This document shows positions 1-11,345 of a stretch of 64,000 bases of DNA, piece after piece. Below the pieces are notes generated by a model, which did no database searches, was not told the DNA's origin, and was given only the letters and a program-made list of their open reading frames with translations. How positions within the stretch are numbered: the first letter of the stretch is position 1; every line of letters begins with the position of its first letter. This DNA is from Chaetorhynchus papuensis (taxonomy: Eukaryota; Chordata; Aves; Passeriformes; Rhipiduridae), in contig VWYX01000341.1 in assembly GCA_013396525.1 (NCBI GenBank), positions 322,311-386,310 of the forward strand, in the 5' to 3' direction. The translations under genes were made by a program, and so were the position numbers.

Positions 1-3000
1 ACTTTAGTTAGACTCGTTTCATACTGATGCTTCTAAGTCACTCTATGCTTCTGAGAATCTGACTTCTCATTTGCAGGGTACAACGTCCTTCTCTTTCCCT
101 CCTCTTTAGTTCCCACACTGAGTCCCTGGAGGAGAAACCAAACACCAGCGGGCTCACCTGAAGTACACATCTCCAGGCAGTGAGACCCTCTCAGCACAGT
201 AAGACAGCAGGACACAGAGCTGAGTGCCTGAGGAGAGAATTCCAGTTTGCTACAGCACTTGGGATACACTTTGGCTTTGGGCAATCGGTTTCTGCAGCCA
301 CCTAAAGCTTCACCCTTGGAGGCCAGAGGGGCATCAGCTCTTCTTCCCAGCTTGTGCTGCCCTGCTATACTGACTGCATGTTTCCCATTCTGAATGGTAA
401 TTTAGTACTATGGAAATACAAATATAAACTGTGGATGACAGGGATTAATATCACATGTCACACAGTCCCACATTTTTAGACACTGTTTGCAGTTAGGGTG
501 TATTTTGCTGACCACTGGTGGGACAAGCCAGGATGGGAGAGCCAAGCAAACATGCCAGGATTAGCAGAACAGAGCTGCTGCCTATCTCACGTACACCAGA
601 GTCAAGCTAGCCAGGAGGAACAGGGCGTGTGGAGTGCTAGCTCTGGCTGGGAAGGGGAAGAAGAGAGCATGCCTACAGCCAGGGATGCTACAAGAGCTGA
701 GAGGGTGGAAGAGAACAGTGTTCTACACACACACCCAAACAGAGCAGCTAAAAATGGACAGCCTACATACTTCAAAGCAACTGCTTAACTATCACTGTCA
801 AGGTCTACCTTTGCCTGACTTTTCAAAAGAATGACAAGAAGAAAACTGATAACTCCTCTCTCCCCCCACCCAGGACAAAACACTTTGGCACCACTGATGG
901 GAAAGGGGAAGCAGAGTAGAAGACAGATTTTAGTCTTTCTTTCATCGGGTTTGCAATGGAAATCACAACTATTGATAAATGTGTTGCCAAACAGGCAATA
1001 TGTATTTACCCATTTTGGTTCATTTGTCTTCATGGAACCCATCAGAGAAAATTAATTTCCTAGCTGGAAGTATGCCACTGCCAGAGCCAACCTCCCCCAG
1101 CTTGCCTTCAGGGGATTCCTCGCCTTTCACTGTGATTGAAGGCCTGTACTGCACAACTGAGCTGCGCCTCATTAAACTGGCACTGAGCAGACTTCGCAGA
1201 GCTGCCTCCTTTCTGACACCGTGGGAGTCAGAGCTTGCTGCTGCCATGAGGAATGAGCTGCTGAATGTCATGAAAACATAGACATTTAGCGGTAATGAGG
1301 AGACAAACAGGTCAATAATTTCTGTGCCTCCCTCCCCTAATGAATCAGAAAGAGATAATGTTCTAATTTTGGTTTCAGCAGCCTGGCTTGCTTCTGCTGG
1401 TTCTAGATGATTGCTGTCAACTCAGAGAAAAATCAGGCATGGGGAAAATTATTTGATTCAGACTTGGGCCAGTGTGAAAGACTTCACTAGCGAAGCCTAC
1501 CTCTTGCCAGAGCATTCATGCACTTCGCATTAAGGCACACGTTTAAATACATCTGCAGACTTTAATCCACTGATTTTGTAGAGCATGGTGGAAGGAAAGA
1601 AATGAAATGTTGGAGGCATGGCCTTTAAAAAGATGCTCATTTTTGGAGGCCAACCTTTCCAAATAAGAGGAAAACAGCCTCATGAACAGCTACTGAGAGC
1701 AAGGATAAGGCAAAGCAGTTCCCTGGTAATCCTGTTTCCAAATCCAAGTGTAAAACCCATTGTTTATGAGGCTGAGTAGCTCAAAGTAGCAGATAAAAAC
1801 TGTTTTTACCAGTTGCTATTCAGTGTGCTGTCTGAGCTTAGAGCAGTGAAGCCCGACAGCCTATAAGGAAAAGGATTTCAGACTGAGTGATGCAAGGATT
1901 ATTGCTGGCCTTAGGAGTTTAAACCGAGCTCTTATCAAAGCCTTCCTGGAGAAATGCCCACGCTTCAAATGGTGGTCCAAGCAGTATGAAGGTGAAGGGC
2001 TGGTTATCATCATCATTCACTCCTGAGATCGAGCCTGCCATGGGAGAGCAGTGTCAGATAAGTCTGTGAGAGCTCTGCTGCTGGTACCAAGCAGTTTGGT
2101 GCAGCTCTCAGTGCAGCGGATCTGAAGGCCCTGCTGTTCACTTTTTGTCCCCTTCCATCCATACCAGAGTACACCACAGAGAGCTTCAAAGGCAGTTCTG
2201 GAGACACAAAGCCTGTTCATGTCATCTCCTATGTTAGTGTCCAGTTTGCTTTCTGCACTGCCACTCAGAGCCCCCCCATGCATCCGAGAGGCCTGTGAAG
2301 TGAGATACTCTGGCCCTGCATTCATGAGTCTCAGAAGGACTTTCTTCTGAAGGAGTCAACTCAGCTGCAAACAGGTCTTTTCACTTGGCCTACAAACATA
2401 GCATTAGTGTGTCTGACTGCATGCTGCTGCCTCCCTGCTGGAGCACAGCTCAACCTAGAAGGTTTGTCATAAGAAATGCTAAAGTTTTCCTGCTGTTCAA
2501 CACTGTTCTCATCCAATCAGAAAGATTAGAGAGGTCTTGAACACCTTCAGAATATCCAGAGATTTATCCTTTCAACTTGTGGCATCTCCTTCTTGCAATT
2601 TAGCTACTGCATGTTAGTGCTGGTCACACCAGATCTGCTGTACAGCCAAGGACAGGCAACCAAACGCTGAGCCACATGCAGGCTGTGCAAAATGAATGTG
2701 CCATGTTTACTGCTACTTTGCCTGAAAGACCACATCCAAAACTCAAAAACTTCTCTTGCTGAGCAGCCCAGCTGTTACCTCTGATCTCTTTATCAGACCA
2801 GGCCTTCTGAGACTTCTCCCATCTAGTGGAAAAGAGATGAAGTGGGAAGGAGTTCCTACCTTACCCAACCTGCAACAGCAATGCCTTCAGGTGGCTTCCC
2901 CCCAGCTGAACTGAACTAGCCTGTTAAACAAAAATGGAAGCTAAAGAGTAGAAACAGGCACTATACATCAAAAAAAGCATAACCTCACATTTAAAGAGAG

Positions 3001-6000
3001 AGCAAAGAAACAGCCATGGGAAGAACTTTTCTCATATCCTGGCTTGTGGCAATTACTGACTCTTTAGTGCTTTGGGAGCCCATCTTTTTATATTACGTGA
3101 GATGACTTCTGCTGTTTCATTCACTTCCCACCAATTTACTGACTAGTAAGTAGCAACTCAAGCACTTTCTGAAGATCAGCAAAACCACATTTTTGCATTG
3201 CCTACTACTGCTTAAAAAAAAATAAAAGAAAATAAATAAGAGGGACCATTCAGCAAGAGTTGGAGAGACAGCTCAGCCAGCGTGGGTTGCAAATCACTTT
3301 TGGACCTGTAACATGCCCAGCTGAATTACACTTATCTCTCTGCCTCACTGGCACACTGCTGAAGAGGCAGATTGCCCTGGTCTCATTGGGGCTGTTTACT
3401 ATTCGGAAGTTAGGACCAAAGTGCTCATATTTAAGTTTTATCTTTCTCACAAAATTCCTAAGTGCTTTTGCTCAGCTAGTTTACTGCTTTCAGTAAATGG
3501 GCTACTGCAAACCAGCTGAAACTTTTAAGTGACGATAAGGCTAAGGCATCTGCACAGAAAAGGCTTTGGGCAGACATCTTTTTTTAAAAGCTTTAAACCA
3601 GTATGTTCAATTAATGGTTCCATCAGTTTTCAAGGTTTTTGTGATTCTTCCTCACTGGGGGAAAACAAAAATCTTTCAGTGGGAAAATGAGCCTTTTTTA
3701 GACTCCTTTCAAAAATGTTACAGATAGGAGCCACTGTCCTTTGGAGCCTCCTGGGAAGGAAGCTGTGAGCATGGCTCTTCTCACCAGAGCCCTGTTCAGC
3801 ATAAAGCAAACATCACACACAGGAACTTTCCTGTGTGGTTGTAGTCAGCTTTGGTAACTCAGGGTACGCCAGCTGTACCCCCAGGCACCATGGCCAGGCC
3901 ACCAGCAAGGCACAGGTCACATGCAGAAGGTTGAATCCCCAGTAACAGGCACTGGGTCCCAGATCTCCCAGGTCCCCTGCTCTTTTCTCCTAGTTCTTGT
4001 CCTGAAGCACATTTGTTCAGCAATTCAGATTGTTTTAAAAGCAGAAGTCTCATGCTGTACTAATAATTTCACAGGGTCAGAACCATGACACCACAAGAAC
4101 ATATCCAATCTGGAAGCTGGAAGGTGAGAGCCAACTTCACAGCTGCAGAGAAAGGAACATTTGCCAAGAGACTCTGCAGTTTTGAAGAGCACTGTAAGAC
4201 ACAAGGAACAGGCAGGTTGAGAGACATTACAGCTTTGCTCCAACAACCACTGCACAGCCAGTTGCACGAGCTCTTTCTGCTTCCTGTAACAGCACACAGC
4301 ACTCTGCCTCCTGCCATATGTGCCAGCAGTTCCACAGAATCCATACAACCTATGGCACCTAAAACAAAACATTTTCTTCCTAGAAGTATGTTTCTCTAAG
4401 GATGAACACCCACCCACACCCACCTTTCCTGGCTTCCTTCAGGAAAACTGTTTCAGGGACAGCTTAAATATCTGTAATTAACTACTTTCTTATCAAACCC
4501 CACCATTGCTTTAAGTATGTGAAAAATAGGGTATAATTCAGTCAGCACACGTAACATGCAGAACAGCTCCCTCACTAACAGCAGGTAAAATTTTCATATG
4601 CGAAAAATAGTTTTACAAATTTAATTACCCATTCATACAATAGTGCATTTCTTGCTGGAAAAAGCCTCTATTATGGAGTGAAATATGTTGGAAGCAGAAA
4701 AAAAAAAATCTGCGCTGACTTTTTTAAAAAATAAAGAGGAAATTTGCACTGAAATAAATGCTTCATAAACACGAGCTAAGAGGGATTTATTAAAAAAGAA
4801 GAGAAAAGATTTCTGAGGAAAAAGAAATATGAACATGTCTTAATATAAGCTTATGATGATGCATAGCACACTCCCAAGGTTGTAGACACTTGCAATATAT
4901 AGCATTTGCAAACATCTCGGTGAAATTTTTATATCAAAGGGAATATAACTGGGCAATTATGAAGTGTTTTGAAAGACTGAAGTTTTATGACACAGCTTCT
5001 TTGAATGCTCTTGCACTGTTCTTAGAATGAACATTTAACAGGTCCTTTTTGACTTCCTAATGCTCCCATATCAGGCTCCAGAAAAAAATCCCTCCTTCCT
5101 TCAGGTTTCCCCATCTAATTAGAATATCATGCTCTCCCTGCATAGACAATTTTGTTTCAGAATAGATAATTGCAAACACTGAATTTCTCAATGAACAGAT
5201 GAGTTCTGTTTGACAGGCCTGCTCCCATGATTTCAAATGGACAAGTTCCATTTAAAAAAAAAAATGCACAGGAAGAGACATCAAGGGTTTCCTTCCTTCA
5301 CCTAATGGGACCACGGTGCCTACGCTCCGTGGGGAAGTCTGTAATAGCTTTGAAGGCTTAACTGACAGGCTATTAGTTCCATATTTTCCACATCAGCCAC
5401 TTAAATATTTAATCTGTTGACACCTCTTAATTATACTGCTGAAGGTTCAGCTTTCTGAAGGCACTTACCAGCTGCCCAGCACCCTGCTGCAGAAGTCCTG
5501 AGGGAAGCCAGCAACCAAAGGGTTAAAGCTGGAGATGACGGGTGTACACACACAATAATTGTAACTCGCCCTCGTTTAGGCCTGCTTAACGAGCATAGCA
5601 GATCATTTGTGACACAACCTCAAGCAAGTAAAAAACCCCAAATGAATTTGATGCATTCCTACATGGCATGGCTAAGCAGAGGGGCTTTAGCAAGTTTAGG
5701 GAGAAATATGAGAAGGCAAATGGGGTTAAACAGCTTAGATGGCAGCTGTTCTTGTCCCTGAAAAGAAAATGTGTTCAATTATTCATGTTCAGCTTAAACT
5801 AACAATGAAGCCAGCTTCAACAGAGCAATTCTTCTGCATTATTCATACCATGGAGAGAGCAGAGTCTCTGCAAAGAGGTGTTTTGCAGATGGATGAAGCC
5901 TACAAATGGTTCAGAAGCTGGGCTTCTTCATAAACTCAATGGAGAGAGTGTGTGTGTGATATTTAAACAGAAAAAGTATTCACTGAATACTCCTGTGAGC

Positions 6001-6070
6001 AAATAGATAAGGTTTACATCATCTGGAAGCTAGAGAGGCTTAGAAACATTATTGTGGCAAATTTTAAACC
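1..6070. other. Gene-free sequence downstream of LARGE1
   Basis: No gene or clear transposon. Only short open frames are present, none with recognisable domains. The stretch at 1060-1290 has even base composition and a 100-residue open frame, but no family match. AT-rich stretches occur at 4540-5050. Confidence 0.7.
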
Positions 6071-6622
6071 ACCACAGAACGGGTTGGAAGGGTTTTTAAA
6101 ACTGATCTAGTTCCAATCCCCCTGCCATGAGCAGGAACATCTCCCACTAGACCAATCCAACACTTCAGGGATGGGGCATCCACAACTTCTCTGGACAACC
6201 TGTCCCAGTGCCTCAGCACCCTCATAGTAAAGAATTTCTTCCTATTACCTAATCTAAAACAACCCTCTTGCAGTTTAAAGCCATTTCCCTTGTCCCATCA
6301 CCTCATGCCCTCCTAAAATATTCCTCTTCAGCTCTCTTACAGCTCCCTTTAGGTACTGGAAGGTGCTGTAAGTCCTCCCCAGAGCCTTCTCTTCTCCAGG
6401 CTAACAACTGCAATTCTCTCAGCCTTTCCTCATAGGAGAGGTGTTCCATACCCTCTGATCATCTTCACTGCCTTTCTCTGGGCTCATTTGAGCAGGTCCA
6501 TGTCCTTCTAAAGCTGGATGCAGCACTCTGGGGTGTCACCAGAGCAAAGCAGAGGGGCAGAATCCCCTCCCTCAACCTGCCAGCTGCTCTTTGGATGCAG
6601 CCCAGGATACTATTGGTAATTA
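6071..6622 (-). mobile_element. CR1 LINE, truncated 3' end
   Basis: Read on the minus strand this is the end of the CR1 reverse-transcriptase reading frame plus the 3' UTR. The plus strand shows the usual complement: a 'ggttggaaggg' start, 'agcaggaacatc', 'ctggacaacctgtcccagtg', 'cttctccaggct' and 'cagagctggatgcagcactc'-type blocks in order. A short minus-strand frame (6465-6668) with GRLREGILPLCFALVTPQ is the remnant of the enzyme's C-terminal part. It is 5'-truncated and moderately diverged. Confidence 0.9.
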
Positions 6623-8238
6623 TCATCAGGAAGAAGCCATGCAGTTCACATCTCAGGTGTCTGGTCATTGTATCTGTTATTTATTCTGCAGGACATGTCA
6701 GAGAAAAATCCATTTAATGTAGGGGTTATTGCATCACAACAGGCCTTTTGTGGTCTCTTATGCTTAGCTGAAGGGCCAGGGGCTCTCAGTTTCCCCAAAG
6801 ACCCCAGCTAGCCTTCAGCGCAGCTTCAGCAGACAGCTGCATGTCTTTGCTATGTCCCTCAAGGAATTATGACAGCTGAGCTCTTCTAGCTGTCAACAGC
6901 TGGACAAACTGCTCAGGTCTCTCAAAACTACATGGGAGGGCAGTCAGGGTAGTACACCTGCAAAGGAAATTCTTCAGAGGTTATTTTGTGAGTAGGAATT
7001 TTAAAGAAGTCTGGAAGTATCACGTCGCTTGCTCACAACCACGGAGCAGAGCTCTTCTGCGACAATTAGAGGGACCTATTCGATGGGAGCACCACTCAAT
7101 CCTGAGTGCTTCATCACTCCATCACCCGAAGCAGGACGTGCACCTGTCACAGCCACCCCTTCCATTCCTCTCCGAACTTGGTGTTCTTCAGAGTAACATC
7201 CTACATGGATGCATCCATTAGACCTCAAAGTTCCCTACAAAAGTTGTCTGGTTTAGCCACAGAGTGTAACAGAGGATGGGCTGCAGAAACACAGTAGGAC
7301 TCTGAGCAAGCCAGACTGAGCCCTGTTCTGCAGGCAGATGTTCTGAAGTGCTGCCAGCAGAGCTGAGTTTTCAGGGAACCTCAGATGATATCCCTCAAAG
7401 TAGCATAGACTGCGATGGTTTCCTTTCATTCCAGCTGATTTTTCCAAACACCACAACAAGTCTGCATGAGAAACCCTGCCTCCATTACTAGTCTGAGGAA
7501 AGCAGCTGTTTAACACAACCTGATCAGTAATTCCCACCACTCTTTGCAAACCGATACAGCCTCTCTGGGATATGCCATTACATTTATTTATAACCACGGG
7601 TGTGCAAACTCAGCTACAGATACGTATCTGAGGCAAGCAAGGAGCTCTGAACTCCAGAAAAGAAGGAAATGTGGATGAAAAGAGACCACTGACTACAGTT
7701 GTATAGGACTGGGCATCAACATAGCCCTCGAGGCGCACGGAGAAATATAAGTGTCCTACCATAAATAGGTATCCAAACCAGCGAGCTCTCAAAATAATAC
7801 TTGGCTTTGCAATGGAGAGAGAACGGTGCCAACCTGTAATGCCACATCAGACCACAAATGACAGCAGCTTCCTTTGGTACTTCATGTTCTGTGAAAGGCC
7901 AGAGTCAGAGATGGTGCAGGCCTGTGATCCAGACCAGGGATCTTAAGCTGACCTCCTGCAGCTGATGCCTTAGGTTTTAACTTTTATATTTCTCAAATCC
8001 TGTACTGCTCAGTGTGTAACTCTGAAGTTTCTTGTAGCCTGTTTATCTTCTGCTCACTCGTGCTGGGCAGACACAACAAAGCCTCTCTGGGCCTGCTCTC
8101 CAAGGACACCCAGACCGTCCTAGGCCCAAAAAGTATAAACCAAAGAGCCTCTGAAGGGGGCAAGTGGAGGGAGAAATTACATCATTAAACTGAAACTTTA
8201 ATTGGAGAATTAACCCTGGTATGCAAATGAACCAAACC

Positions 8239-8245
8239 TATAAAA
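8239..8245 (+). promoter_or_regulatory. TATA box of the solo LTR, with upstream octamer
   Basis: TATAAAA sits 11 bases after a perfect octamer ATGCAAAT (8221-8228), a POU-factor binding site. Transcription would start near 8270, inside the LTR, as in a U3/R junction. The arrangement is seen directly; activity is not known. Confidence 0.6.
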
Positions 8246-8326
8246 GTGTGAAGAACTCGTGACCTGTCGTCCATCTCGGGGTCCATCTTGGCAGCAGCCT
8301 CTGGCTCCCCGGGGTGTACCCTTTCA

Positions 8327-8332
8327 AATAAA
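8327..8332 (+). terminator. Poly(A) signal of the solo LTR
   Basis: AATAAA about 85 bases after the TATA box and followed by a T/GT-rich stretch (8340-8375), matching the R/U5 part of an LTR. Confidence 0.6.
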
Positions 8333-8400
8333 TACCCACCTTTATTCCCTTTACTCCTGTCTAGTCTCTGTTTCTAGGAGGCTTCTTAAGGCATCACAGC

Positions 8401-10758
8401 CAGTGGATGCCCATGCACAGCCAACAAGGCACAGCAGAAACCTTGCCCTGCCTCCTCAGCATTACACAGCTCCAGGGAACACCCCTGTGCACACACTTCT
8501 AGTGACTGGTGTCAAAGGGCAAAGCTCATTTATCCCCTCTCAGCCTCATCCACGTCACACAATCCCTTTTTCCTACTCAGTGGTCTACACAACCACACTT
8601 CATACCAAATCTGAAGTTGTTCTTCCAGAATTGCTTTATTTCAGAGGCTGACGTTCGCCCTCTGCAGAGCAGACTTAAAACTCTGTGGAAATTTCTGCAT
8701 CCAGCCCAAGTCCAGTCTTTGGGATGCAAAGCACTTTGAGAGTGAGAGCCAGGATTTTAATCAAGATTTAAGTCACAGACCTCATGCCCTCCCCGCAATT
8801 AGTCACCCCATTAACCAATTATCCTCACTGCTGGGAGCTGGAACTCGATTTTTAGCCAGACTTTGTCTCACTTCAGGTGCCAACCACTGTGCATCATGAT
8901 TGTCTCTTGGGTTAGAGGGCCATCTAGCAGTGGACTCATCACTTTGCAGACTCCAACAGCACATTAATCCTTTTTCATATAAGCACACTAAGCAGGGATT
9001 TTGCTACATACATTTTCCTGAATTAACCTCGAACATTTTTTGAACCTCTCCAGACCTCCTCCACCACCAATTACCCTTTCTGAAATGTAGGCAACATAGA
9101 CTGATGAAACAAAAGCATTGAGAGACTTAATAAGAGGTGACAGCATTATTATTTTATAGGCTATCACTTTACTGACTTGTTAATTGCAGGATTGCCTCTC
9201 ACTACCCAAACCAACTGATTTTCAGAGCTTTGAGCATTTTCAAATCGTATGTTCCCAACATGCTGCACAGTAGATTGATCTTTCATTATGTTTTTATTGG
9301 AATCACAGTATTGTGGATGGGTTTTCAACATTCCACCTGAAGTTTGTGTAAGATATTTTACGGAAAACATTTTATTGCCAAGAGGAACCCAAGCTAAATA
9401 TAGCAACATCCTGTCTTTGCATGTGTACTGCAGGAAAGAGCACACCCTTCCCTCAAGGGCTTCTAGACCTGGCTTCTCCTCCCCACCAGCCTTGGCATGA
9501 ACCACAGCACTGAAACACAGTGGCAGAGCATGACGTGTCTGGAACAGAGGCTTTCATCCCCCAGCAGAATGCACACTTGTTTTAGCAGCATGATTACAAT
9601 AGCAGGAGAGTAAGCACCAGAGAAAGAGGAAAAGGAGAAGGGAAAAATAAGTCAAGATCCAGAACAGAGCTGGGCCCTGGTGCAGTGAGAACATGGTCAA
9701 ATACTTATGCTTTGCAGATGTATTTGTCAGACAAGTGACAGGCCCCAGTCTGGCTTTATTCCCAATCTTTGAATATACTCCTTGATGTAGGTAACCCCAG
9801 ACTTGCACAATCCAGAATCTGCCCTTGAGCATTTAAGAGGTATTTCTGACAATACACCAGTCCTCAGGCAGACACAGACTTGATATGAGCAGCAAAGCAG
9901 AGGGCAATCTCCACTTCCACACTCTTGCACTTCCACATCCCTGCTTCCTCCACTACTGAAGACAACACGAGCTGGCAACGCTGCCACACAGGAGAAGGGG
10001 ACAGTGACTGCAGAAAAGTAAACTCATTATGGCCCACAGTCAGTTCAGACGTGTAATAGGCATCCAAGACACAAGTCTGGGCTACTCTGACCTCGATTTT
10101 ATTATTTATTTTAACAAAGAAGGATTCTAGGCCTTGAATTTTTTAAAGACAAAACAGATACTATGATGGAGGATTATGGGTACAGGAAATAAAAATATTA
10201 TTGTAAAATTAAAAAAATATGTAGGGCGATGTTTAAGATACTCAGAAGTAGGGTGTTTTTTTTTTTTCTTTTCCTGATAGAGGTGGTGTTCCTAATGTCT
10301 TTGTTTTCTTTGCTTTAGCTAATATTGTTACTACGAACATATCTGTACCCCAGCTCTTTTGGATATGCTTCTCCCTACATCTGGCTTATTAATGGAATAA
10401 TTTCAGTCCTTCAGATCACTAACAGGCCACAAGATCCAGGGATCACTTCTGCCCCTGTGATTCACCTAATTGCGCAGTGTTCTTGCAAATGTGAGCTACT
10501 GAATTTCCTTCTATGCTGAAAGGGAAAAAACCCTCAGTTTACACAGAATCAACAGTTCTCTCTTCTCTCTACAGCATCTTTTCTTATTTGGGGGAGCTCA
10601 CAGAGGTTAACGCCTCAGCATCTTTTAAGGAAGAAAACAAAGCAATTTCCACTGGCCTTTCCAAGGGACAGCTCTGCCTGTCCGGGTGCACACTCACAAG
10701 GGGCCAAGCCCTTTGCCCTTGCCATCAGCTGCGCCATTCACCCCGCTCACCCCCATGC
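8401..10758. other. Gene-free sequence between an LTR and a CR1
   Basis: Nothing recognised apart from a T tract near 10255-10268. Open frames are short and without domains. Confidence 0.65.
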
Positions 10759-11345
10759 AATCACAGAACAGTTTGGGTTGGAAGGGACCTTCAAAAGTAA
10801 TCTTGTCCAGCCCTGCCCTGCAATGAACAGGGATGTCTTCAACAAGATCAGATGCTCAGAGCCCCCTCCCACCCTACCTTGAATGTTTTCAGGGATGGGA
10901 CATCCATCCACCTCCCTGAGCAACCTACTGCAGTGTTTTACCACCCTCATTCTAAAAAAAAGGATTCCTTTTATAAATTTACCCTCTTTTAGTTTAAAAA
11001 TTGTCCCTTGTCCTGTTGCAACAGGTCCTCCCAAAACGTTTGTCCCCATCTTTTTTACCAGTCACAGTAAGTGTTGAAAGGCTGCTCTAACATCTCCCCA
11101 GATTCGCCCTTCTGCAGTCTGAACAACCCAACTCTCAGCCTTTCCTCAGAGGAGAGGTGCTCCAGCCATCTGATTATCCTCAGTGCTCTGCTCTGGACCT
11201 GCTCCCACACGACCACGTCCTTTTTATGCTGGGGACCCCAGAGCTGGATGCAGCACTGCAGGTGGGGTCTCACCAGAGCGGAACAGAGGGGCAGAATCCC
11301 CTCCTTCAACCTGCTGGCCACGCAGCTGCTTGTTTTCCTGGATTA
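10759..11345 (-). mobile_element. CR1 LINE, truncated 3' end
   Basis: A clean CR1 copy of about 590 bases in the minus direction. The plus strand begins 'aatcacagaacagtttgggt' and runs through the standard order of blocks to 'gggtctcaccagagcggaac'. The minus-strand frame 11055-11321 retains SALVRPHLQCCIQLWGPQ and VQSRALRIIRWLEHLSSEER, the C-terminal region of CR1 ORF2. It is truncated at its 5' side near 11345 and is one of the better-preserved copies here. Confidence 0.92.

Larger units (their letters stand above)
7963..8396 (+). mobile_element. Solo LTR of an endogenous retrovirus (class I-like)
   Basis: A 434-base unit begins TGATGCCTTA and ends TAAGGCATCA, a perfect 10-base terminal inverted repeat with the TG...CA ends of a retroviral LTR. 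It is flanked on both sides by CAGC (7959-7962 and 8397-8400), a 4-base target-site duplication, the size typical of class I (gammaretrovirus-like) elements. On the plus strand it has signals in the right order: an octamer ATGCAAAT (8221-8228), a TATA box TATAAAA (8239-8245), then a poly(A) signal AATAAA (8327-8332) some 65 bases before the end. No internal retroviral genes flank it, so it is a solo LTR left by recombination between two LTRs. The intact duplication and signals suggest it is not very old. It lies some 30 kb downstream of LARGE1. Confidence 0.85.
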
